Positions 6,079 through 11,491 of a stretch of DNA of 11,491 nucleotides are shown here, one piece after another. This DNA is from DATEEW01 sp035273665. GTDB taxonomy: Bacteria; Pseudomonadota; Gammaproteobacteria; Burkholderiales; SG8-39. A program made the translations under genes and the position numbers. The stretch is taken from NCBI GenBank assembly GCA_035273665.1, contig DATEOW010000162.1, positions 1-11,491 on the forward strand, written 5' to 3'. Position 1 is the first letter of the stretch. Each line of letters opens with the position of its first letter. The notes beneath the pieces were generated by a model. The model was not told the origin of the DNA and made no database searches. It worked only from the letters and a program-made list of their open reading frames with translations.

Positions 6079-7410
6079 CTAACGCGCGTGGTGAACTTTC
6101 TGACCCAGCATCTCCGGTGTAACTAAAGCTACTCCGTTCTGTGTGACGTGAAAGCGCTCGCGATCGGCAACAGGATCGACGCCGATTTTTATGCCTTCCG
6201 GAAGTTTGCAGTGCTTGTCGACCACTGCTCGACGAACCGTCACATGCCTTGCGATTTCCACGTTCGGCAAGATAACCGCATCCTCCACGGAGGAGAAGCT
6301 GTTGACACGAACGTTGGAAAAAAGCAGCGACCGTCTTACGCTCGCGCCGCTGATGATGCAACCACCGGAGATCAGCGAGTCGACTGCCATGCCGCGGCGA
6401 TCATCGTTGTCGAAAACGAATTTGGCCGGCGGTAGCTGTTCTTGGTAGGTCCAGATGGGCCATTCCCGATCGTAAAGATTCAAATCCGGCGTCACCTTCA
6501 CCAATTCCATATTCGCTTCCCAATAAGCGTCTACCGTCCCGACATCGCGCCAATAGGACATCCCCGCGCTGCCATGCACGGAACTGTCGCTCAGAAAATG
6601 CGCGTTGACGCGATAGGAACGCGACACCAGATAAGGAATGATGTCTTTGCCGAAGTCATGATTCGAACGCGGCATGTCTGCGTCGCGGATTAATTGCTCA
6701 TACAAAAACGATGCGTTGAAAATATATATCCCCATACTCGCGAGCGCCGTATCGGGTCGCCCAGGTATCGGTGTCGCTTTGGCGGGTTTTTCCGAGAATC
6801 CGGTCACACGTCGTTTTTCATCTACCGACATGATCCCGAATGCACTGCCGGATTCGACAGGGATTTCTACACAACCGATGGTGAGATCGGCCTGCTTGCG
6901 AACGTGCTCCTCAAGCATTTTGCCGTAATCCATTTTATAAACATGGTCGCCGGCAAGGACGAGCACGTAGCGCGGATCGTGAAGACGCAGAATATCCAGG
7001 TTCTGGAATATCGCATCCGCGGTGCCTTCGTACCAACTCGAATGCAAACGCTGCTGCGCCGGAAGCAGTTCAATGAACTCGCCCAGACGACCATCGAGAA
7101 AAGACCAACCACGTTGGATATGGCGAATGAGGCTCTGCGCTTTGTACTGCGTGAGTATGCCGATGCGGCGGATACCGGAATTGACGCAATTGGAGAGGGT
7201 GAAATCAATGATCCTAAACTTGCCGCCGAAAGGCACCGAGGGCTTCGCACGCCAGTCCGTCAGTTGCTCGAGGCGGGATCCGCGCCCGCCCGCCAGCACC
7301 ATGGCCAGCGTATCGCGCGCAAGCATCGGAATGGAGGGCGGGCTGATTTCCATACCCACCCCCTCGGCGCGAGTCTGCTCCGCCTCGTGCCCATCCGTCA
7401 CGCTGTTCAT
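6079..7410 (-). CDS. glgC: glucose-1-phosphate adenylyltransferase (ADP-glucose pyrophosphorylase)
   Basis: Catalyses ATP + glucose-1-P to ADP-glucose + PPi, the committed and allosterically controlled step of bacterial glycogen synthesis, in the cytoplasm. Seen (443 residues from the ATG at 7410): nucleotide loop VLAGGRGSRL (38-47), WRAKPSVPFGGKFRIIDF (53-70, activator/substrate lysines), SWYEGTADAI (125-134), LAGDHVYKMDY (152-162), GFSEKP (204-209, Glc1P-binding lysine), DFGKDIIP (252-259), YWRDVGTVDAYW (286-297) and a left-handed beta-helix-like C-terminus. Start uncertain: the frame is open to 7458, and ATG 7353 (giving 424 residues, the usual family length) has GAGGGGG upstream, whereas a promoter-like TATAGT sits only 9 bp before ATG 7410. 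It lies downstream of the DUF2934 gene and 15 bp before GH57. Confidence 0.96.
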   Translation of the reverse strand: MNSVTDGHEAEQTRAEGVGMEISPPSIPMLARDTLAMVLAGGRGSRLEQLTDWRAKPSVPFGGKFRIIDFTLSNCVNSGIRRIGILTQYKAQSLIRHIQRGWSFLDGRLGEFIELLPAQQRLHSSWYEGTADAIFQNLDILRLHDPRYVLVLAGDHVYKMDYGKMLEEHVRKQADLTIGCVEIPVESGSAFGIMSVDEKRRVTGFSEKPAKATPIPGRPDTALASMGIYIFNASFLYEQLIRDADMPRSNHDFGKDIIPYLVSRSYRVNAHFLSDSSVHGSAGMSYWRDVGTVDAYWEANMELVKVTPDLNLYDREWPIWTYQEQLPPAKFVFDNDDRRGMAVDSLISGGCIISGASVRRSLLFSNVRVNSFSSVEDAVILPNVEIARHVTVRRAVVDKHCKLPEGIKIGVDPVADRERFHVTQNGVALVTPEMLGQKVHHAR

Positions 7411-7419
7411 GTGCTTCCC

Positions 7420-7447
7420 ACTATACGACCCCGCGCAAGTATGCCAG
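7420..7447 (-). promoter_or_regulatory. probable sigma-70 promoter of glgC
   Basis: On the minus strand CTGGCA (7447-7442), 16-bp spacer, TATAGT (7425-7420). The -10 hexamer matches 5 of 6 and the -35 4 of 6. Predicted transcription start is around 7413, which leaves almost no leader before ATG 7410 and about 60 nt before ATG 7353. It lies in the 98-bp gap (7411-7508) after the DUF2934 gene. Confidence 0.45.
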
Positions 7448-7508
7448 CACAGTAGCATGACACTTGCTCGCCTTGAATTGTTTTGGTTCTAAACCGCAGT
7501 CAATCCTG

Positions 7509-7892
7509 CTATCCGCCGATGCCGACAGACGCGCCCTTATCCTCGTCATTGAGCCGTGCATTAAGTTCGATCTCTGCTGAGATCCAATCTTCTATTTCAT
7601 AACCCGGCGCGAAACCGCGTCTTTCCGCCCGGTAATACGCCGCTTCGGCGATCATGCGGGCCAGGTCGTCGCTTCGAGTCTCTGCGGCAGGTTCCATCCG
7701 TCCGCCTTCGTTGGACGTATTTAAAGTCAAGGTGTTGTCTTGATCTTGCAAAGAAGGTTGCGCTTCGGCTTGCTGATCCTCGAGCGCTTTGGGCAGGTCA
7801 AAACCCACTACGGCGTCCGCGCCGGTTGCCGGTGTGTTGGTTTTCCGTTTAGTCGGCGCACTGCGTTGTTTGGGAATGGTCGGTTCGGTCAT
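7509..7892 (-). CDS. DUF2934-domain protein of unknown function
   Basis: Seen: 127 residues, no signal peptide or membrane segment. An AGGAG (7903-7899) 6 nt before the ATG fixes the start. Residues 1-25 are basic and rich in Lys/Arg/Thr/Pro; 26-75 are polar, Gln/Asp/Glu-rich and probably disordered. The conserved part is LARMIAEAAYYRAERRGF (77-94) followed by GYEIEDWISAEIELN (97-111), which I recognise as the short helical DUF2934 motif. The function of the domain is not known to me; it resembles a small helical docking element more than an enzyme. Context: 59 bp downstream of glk and 98 bp upstream of glgC on the same strand, so it belongs to the glycogen cluster, and a role in glycogen metabolism (adaptor or regulator) is inferred only from that position. 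Confidence 0.8.
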   Translation of the reverse strand: MTEPTIPKQRSAPTKRKTNTPATGADAVVGFDLPKALEDQQAEAQPSLQDQDNTLTLNTSNEGGRMEPAAETRSDDLARMIAEAAYYRAERRGFAPGYEIEDWISAEIELNARLNDEDKGASVGIGG

Positions 7893-7951
7893 GTCTTTCT
7901 CCTGAATGAAAAGGCGACCACAGAAGTTTCAAAATAGCTCAAAAACCCAGC

Positions 7952-8899
7952 CTATTCACCCCGCGCTGCCAGCAAAGTGGCTCCAAGCAAACCCAACTGT
8001 TCGTTCAAAACGACATGGACGGGCATGCGCTGCGCCACTGGCGTGTGATGCCCTTTCGCGTTGAAAGCCTCAAGCAAGCGACTTGCCTGCAAAAACTCAT
8101 GGATGCGCGGGGCCACGCCGCCGGCCATAAAGACTCCCCCGCGCGCCAGAATGGCCAAAGCATGGTCGCCGGCCACAGCGCCATAGCAACGAGCAAAGAT
8201 TTCCAGTGTCTGCTTTGCCGTCGGGTCGTTTTTTTCCATCGCGCGACGACTCACCTCCGGCGGCGAGATCCGTTCTCGGCTTAAGATGGAAAAAATACGC
8301 GCAATGCCGGCCCCGGATATGAGCATTTCATCGCTCACCCGCCCTTCGGCATCGTAGATTGCCCGCCATATCTTGAGTTGTTGTTCGTCAATCGGCGCGA
8401 AGCTGGCATGCCCGCCCTCTCCCGCCAGGACGCGGTATGAATTTCCGATCCACAGACGATAGGCGACGCCCAGCCCAGTGCCTGCGCCGATGACCAATTG
8501 CGGCGCCTGCGCCATTGGCTGGCCTGCTTGCAGCGTCAGCAGATCATCTGAAGCCAGCAAATCGATGCCATAAGCCGCTGTCTCGAAATCGTTCACCAGT
8601 TGGACTTTCGCGTGCGGGAACAAACTTTCAACTTCCGCCGTCCTGATCGTCCAATCGCGATTCGTCAATTGGACCGCGCCGCCTTCCTGTGGACCCGCCA
8701 GACCGAGACAAACGCGTACGACGCTAAGCCCCATCGGTTCCTCTTGGAGGAACCGGCGGAGCAGCGAGTTGAAATCGGAGAAATCGTCGTTCGCATAAAT
8801 ATGAACCCGCCGCGAACGCGGCATGCCGCTCTCCACTTCCGCAATTGCCAGCCGGCTTCGCGTGCCCCCGATATCGCCGCCCAGTACAAGTTCTCTCAT
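7952..8899 (-). CDS. glk: glucokinase (proteobacterial Glk family)
   Basis: Phosphorylates glucose with ATP to glucose-6-phosphate in the cytoplasm, feeding glycolysis or, through phosphoglucomutase, glycogen. Seen: 315 residues, close to the family's usual length. Phosphate-1 motif LGGDIGGTRSRLAI (6-19), CLGLAGP (64-70), LVNDFETAAYG (101-111, catalytic D104), IGAGTGLGVAY (137-147, phosphate-2), GEGGHASFAP (160-169, with E161 and H164 contacting glucose), ISGAGIARIF (194-203) and GGVFMAGGVAPRI (254-266, adenosine motif). GAAGGTG (8913-8907) 7 nt upstream supports this ATG. It is the first gene of the minus-strand run glk, DUF2934, glgC, GH57 and diverges from glgA. Odd: an out-of-frame ATG-ACA-TGA overlaps its start codon. 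Belongs to the Glk group of the proteobacterial type, with none of the zinc-binding cysteines of ROK glucokinases. Confidence 0.95.
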   Translation of the reverse strand: MRELVLGGDIGGTRSRLAIAEVESGMPRSRRVHIYANDDFSDFNSLLRRFLQEEPMGLSVVRVCLGLAGPQEGGAVQLTNRDWTIRTAEVESLFPHAKVQLVNDFETAAYGIDLLASDDLLTLQAGQPMAQAPQLVIGAGTGLGVAYRLWIGNSYRVLAGEGGHASFAPIDEQQLKIWRAIYDAEGRVSDEMLISGAGIARIFSILSRERISPPEVSRRAMEKNDPTAKQTLEIFARCYGAVAGDHALAILARGGVFMAGGVAPRIHEFLQASRLLEAFNAKGHHTPVAQRMPVHVVLNEQLGLLGATLLAARGE

Positions 8900-8954
8900 G
8901 TCATGGCACCTTCATAGACTGCTATGCTACGCGCGCTTTCCCATCCGCAGCATT
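8900..8954. promoter_or_regulatory. glk-glgA divergent control region with a small inverted repeat
   Basis: This 55-bp gap must hold control sites for both genes. CATAG (8913-8917) and CTATG (8922-8926) form an inverted repeat around ACTG. On the plus strand TGcTATGCT (8920-8928) resembles an extended -10 for glgA, with no good -35; it predicts a leader near 20 nt. No clear minus-strand promoter was recognised. Seen: the sequences; inference: any role. Confidence 0.3.
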
Positions 8955-10418
8955 ATGAGCGCTTCAATTTCAATTCTCTTCGTCACGCCAGAAGTCGCCC
9001 CTTGGATAAAAACAGGCGGGCTTGGTGATGTTTCTTCCGCGCTACCGGCCGCATTGGTAGCGCTGAATTGCGAAGTCTTTATTTTGCTACCTGCCTACCG
9101 ATCGCTGCGGCGCTTATTGAGCGACGCAGAAGAGGCGGCACAGATTCCGGAGCGAGGGGGGCTTCCCGCGACGAAGGTGATGCAAATCGTCCTGCCGTCG
9201 GGAGTCCGTCTGCTCCTGCTAGACGCGCCTACCTTTTATGACCGCCCCGGCGGTCCTTATCAGAATGAAGCTGGCAAAGACTGGGCCGACAACGATCTGC
9301 GATTCGGCTGTCTCTCGCATGCTGCCGCTTGGATTGCCACGCACGGTTTGCTCGATGGATGGCGGCCGCAGCTATTGCATTGTCATGACTGGCAGGCGGG
9401 ACTTGCGCCTGCTTATCTGCGGTTCGATTCGCCGCCGAAAACGAAAGTGGCAACCGTTTTTACGATTCATAACCTCGCGTTCCAAGGACTATTCCCTGCA
9501 TCATCCTTAGCGCGTCTGGGATTGCCGCCCGAAAGCTTCGGCGTCGACGGCTTGGAATATTACGGTCAACTCTCGTTTCTTAAAGGGGCTTTGCAATACG
9601 CCGATGCCATTACGACCGTCAGCCCGACGTATGCGAGTGAGATTCAGCAGGCAGAACTGGGCTTTGGCATGAATGGGTTGCTTCACGCGCGACGCGATGT
9701 GCTGCACGGAATCACCAACGGTATCGACATAGAAGAATGGAATCCCGCCACGGATCGGCATTTGGCCTCGCCTTATGATAGCGACAGACTCGGGCGTAAA
9801 GCCGCGAACAAGGCGGCTTTGCAGAAACGCATGGGATTACCTTTAGACGATGCGATCCCGCTTTTTGCCGCGGTCAGTAGGATGACATCGCAAAAAGGCA
9901 CGGACTTGATCATGTCCATCGCTCCTCGCTTGCGCTTATTGCCTTCTCAATTAGTCCTGCTCGGTTCGGGCGAGGCCGATTTGGAACAAGGAGCGATGGC
10001 ATTGGCGGCATCGCATCCAAAATCCGTCGCGGTAAAAATCGGCTTCGACGAAAGCCTTGCACACCTGATCGAAGCGGGCGCCGATTTCTTTCTTATGCCT
10101 TCCCGTTTCGAGCCTTGCGGGCTGAATCAGATGTACAGCCAGCGTTATGGTACGCCGCCAATCGCGCGGGCAACCGGCGGACTCGCCGATACGGTCGTCG
10201 ATGCGACGCCGGAAAACATCGCCTCCGGTCGCGCGAGCGGTTTCCTCTTTGCGAAGCCTGAGGCGGATGACTTATTCAGTGCGGTGCAACGCGCGATACG
10301 CGTCTATGACAACCCGGCGAACTGGGCTCGTCTGCGCCAAACGGCCATGCAACGCGATTTCAGTTGGACAGCGAGTGCGCTACGATATCGCGCGCTATTT
10401 GCCGAATTGATCGTTTAG
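8955..10418 (+). CDS. glgA: glycogen synthase, ADP-glucose-dependent (GT5)
   Basis: Transfers glucose from ADP-glucose to the non-reducing end of alpha-1,4-glucan. Seen: 487 residues from the ATG at 8955, close to the 477 of E. coli GlgA. SILFVTPEVAPWIKTGGLGD (6-25) carries the ADP-glucose-binding KTGGLGD signature. Others: LLHCHDWQAGL (140-150), FTIHNLAFQG (169-178), VSRMTSQKGTDL (307-318, phosphate-binding Arg/Lys), PSRFEPCGLNQ (382-392, with the catalytic E386) and TGGLADTV (407-414). Two Rossmann halves as in GT-B enzymes. The frame is open upstream to 8823, but that part overlaps glk antisense and lacks homology-like sequence. No Shine-Dalgarno precedes the ATG (upstream ATCCGCAGCATT), so initiation may be weak or leader-dependent. 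Divergent from glk across 55 bp; its stop overlaps that of the phosphorylase gene by 4 nt. It uses the product of GlgC in the adjacent operon. Confidence 0.96.
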   Translation: MSASISILFVTPEVAPWIKTGGLGDVSSALPAALVALNCEVFILLPAYRSLRRLLSDAEEAAQIPERGGLPATKVMQIVLPSGVRLLLLDAPTFYDRPGGPYQNEAGKDWADNDLRFGCLSHAAAWIATHGLLDGWRPQLLHCHDWQAGLAPAYLRFDSPPKTKVATVFTIHNLAFQGLFPASSLARLGLPPESFGVDGLEYYGQLSFLKGALQYADAITTVSPTYASEIQQAELGFGMNGLLHARRDVLHGITNGIDIEEWNPATDRHLASPYDSDRLGRKAANKAALQKRMGLPLDDAIPLFAAVSRMTSQKGTDLIMSIAPRLRLLPSQLVLLGSGEADLEQGAMALAASHPKSVAVKIGFDESLAHLIEAGADFFLMPSRFEPCGLNQMYSQRYGTPPIARATGGLADTVVDATPENIASGRASGFLFAKPEADDLFSAVQRAIRVYDNPANWARLRQTAMQRDFSWTASALRYRALFAELIV

Positions 10419-11491
10419 GTCCAATACATCAGCCCTAACTCAAGCGGATGCGTCAGCAAGTCATGCGCGGGGAAACAGCGAATCCGATAGTCGAGGCGTC
10501 CACACACTTCGGGCTCCAGTTCCAACACAAAACGGTGCTCGCCCTCCGGCGTCAAGGTCCCGTCCGCACTGAAGACATAATGCTTTTGTTGCTTCGGTTC
10601 GTTACGAAGTCCACGCGACAATAGCAACTCGAGCATGACATCGGCGGGCGCCAGCCCGTTCAATTGCGCGGCAACTTCGACGAGAACACTTTCGCCATAT
10701 CGAATGCGACGCGGCGGCGTGTCCAAACGGCGCACATGCACGCCCGGCCAGGCCGCTCGGATTTTGCTTTTCCATTGCGCGACCTGTTTGGCTTTTTCAA
10801 AGTTGCTTTCGTTATACCGGCGGCCGTGCTGCGAGGCCGGGAGATAGAAGTTAGCGACGTATTCGTTGACCATTCGGGTGGCGCTATATTGCGGCAGCAA
10901 GGTGGCGATTGAATGTTTAGACATCTTGACCCACTCGTGAGAGAAACCCGAAGTGCTGCGGTTGCCGTAATAAAGCGGGATCACTTGGTCCTGCAAAATC
11001 TCATACATCGTCTGCGCTTCTTCCCAATCGCGTCGACGTTCGTCCAGACCGGAGGACGCAGGTTTGATGGCCCAACCATTCTTGCCATCGTAACCTTCGC
11101 CCCACCATCCATCGGCGACGGAAAGGTTGAGTACGCCGTTAAGGCCTGCCTTCATTCCTGAGGTGCCCGACGCTTCGAGCGGATATACCGGGTTGTTGAG
11201 CCACACATCGCAACCGGATACCAAACGGCGGGCAAGGCGCAGGTCGTAACCTTCGACTAGCAAAATATGGCCTTCGAACTCGGGCATGCGCGAAACGCGG
11301 GTGATGGCACGGATGAGATCTTGACCCGGCACGTCCGCCGGATGCGCCTTCCCCGCAAAAATGAATAAAACGGGACGCTCGGAATTCGTCACGATATCGC
11401 GCAACAAGTCCAAGTTTTGGAACAGCAAAGTCGCCCGTTTGTAGGTCGCAAAGCGTCGACCGAATCCGATCGTCAACACATCCGGTTCATC
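10415..11491 (-). CDS. glgP: alpha-glucan phosphorylase, C-terminal part (5' end beyond the right edge)
   Basis: Releases glucose-1-phosphate from alpha-1,4-glucan by phosphorolysis using pyridoxal phosphate. Seen: 358 residues, open to the window edge; the visible GTG at 11479 is not its true start. Conserved in order (fragment numbering): LTIGFGRRFATYKRA (6-20), FIFAGKAHPAD (43-53), VWLNNPVYPLEASGTSGMKA (96-115) with the PLP-binding lysine at 114, NGVLNLSVADGWWGE (118-132), then a C-terminal beta-rich tail (about 262-358) ending GLMYWT. This layout, with YKRA and EASGTSGMK rather than the maltodextrin phosphorylase EASGTGNMK, fits the alpha-glucan family phosphorylases (GT35, the so-called truncated family). 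The symbol is by function; this family is distinct from E. coli GlgP. It converges on glgA with a 4-nt tail overlap, so no space remains for a separate terminator. It provides the degradative arm opposite GlgC/GlgA. Confidence 0.93.
   Translation of the reverse strand, partial: DEPDVLTIGFGRRFATYKRATLLFQNLDLLRDIVTNSERPVLFIFAGKAHPADVPGQDLIRAITRVSRMPEFEGHILLVEGYDLRLARRLVSGCDVWLNNPVYPLEASGTSGMKAGLNGVLNLSVADGWWGEGYDGKNGWAIKPASSGLDERRRDWEEAQTMYEILQDQVIPLYYGNRSTSGFSHEWVKMSKHSIATLLPQYSATRMVNEYVANFYLPASQHGRRYNESNFEKAKQVAQWKSKIRAAWPGVHVRRLDTPPRRIRYGESVLVEVAAQLNGLAPADVMLELLLSRGLRNEPKQQKHYVFSADGTLTPEGEHRFVLELEPEVCGRLDYRIRCFPAHDLLTHPLELGLMYWT

Noticed and set aside
6694..7455. Plus-strand open frame of about 253 codons antisense to glgC
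   Set aside because: It lies entirely opposite a strongly conserved glgC, has no recognisable domain and no convincing ribosome-binding site; it is a GC-driven shadow frame.
7470..7508. GGTT-TAG-AACC hairpin as a terminator after the DUF2934 gene
   Set aside because: The stem is only 4 bp and is not followed by a T-run on the transcribed strand.
7893..7951. Small gene between the DUF2934 gene and glk
   Set aside because: Only 59 bp, with no start/stop pair of useful length beyond the DUF2934 ribosome-binding site.
8823..8954. Longer N-terminus for GlgA (start at 8823)
   Set aside because: The extra 44 residues run antisense through the conserved glk N-terminus and lack GlgA-like sequence; the family N-terminus begins at the ATG at 8955.

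Overview
The window comes from a Gram-negative bacterium, most likely a beta- or gammaproteobacterium. It encodes an outer-membrane TonB-dependent receptor, a lipobox lipoprotein, and proteobacterial-type Glk, GlgC and GlgA. Nine genes can be supported, two of them cut by the window edges (the receptor on the left, the phosphorylase on the right). There is no tRNA, rRNA, CRISPR array, insertion sequence or other sign of mobility, and no gene-free stretch longer than about 235 bases.

Region 1 (1-434, minus): the N-terminus of a TonB-dependent outer-membrane receptor, with its signal peptide and the start of the plug domain. It is preceded by a 196-bp leader.

Region 2 (631-4348): a Ser/Thr phosphorylation cassette arranged as two divergent arms. 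The minus arm has a membrane-anchored Hanks-type kinase with a C-terminal PEGA domain, followed by a small lipoprotein resembling the TssQ family; the two genes overlap by ATGA. The plus arm has a PP2C phosphatase and a two-domain FHA protein. Kinase, phosphatase and FHA reader are the same parts as the PpkA/PppA/Fha control module of type VI secretion, but no secretion structural gene is visible here.

Region 3 (4366-11491): a glycogen/alpha-glucan cluster. A minus-strand run reads glk (glucose to glucose-6-P), a DUF2934 protein, glgC (ADP-glucose synthesis) and a GH57 glucan-active enzyme. glgA (glycogen synthase) diverges from glk across 55 bp and is opposed tail-to-tail by a partial alpha-glucan phosphorylase gene. 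Together these cover glucose activation, ADP-glucose synthesis, chain elongation and phosphorolytic release. No canonical GH13 branching enzyme (GlgB) or debranching enzyme (GlgX) is in the window, and phosphoglucomutase is also absent.

The signalling cassette and glycogen cluster meet tail-to-tail (FHA gene and GH57 gene, 17 bp apart), so they are neighbours but not one operon. A functional link is suggested by analogy with the actinobacterial FHA protein GarA, and is inference only.
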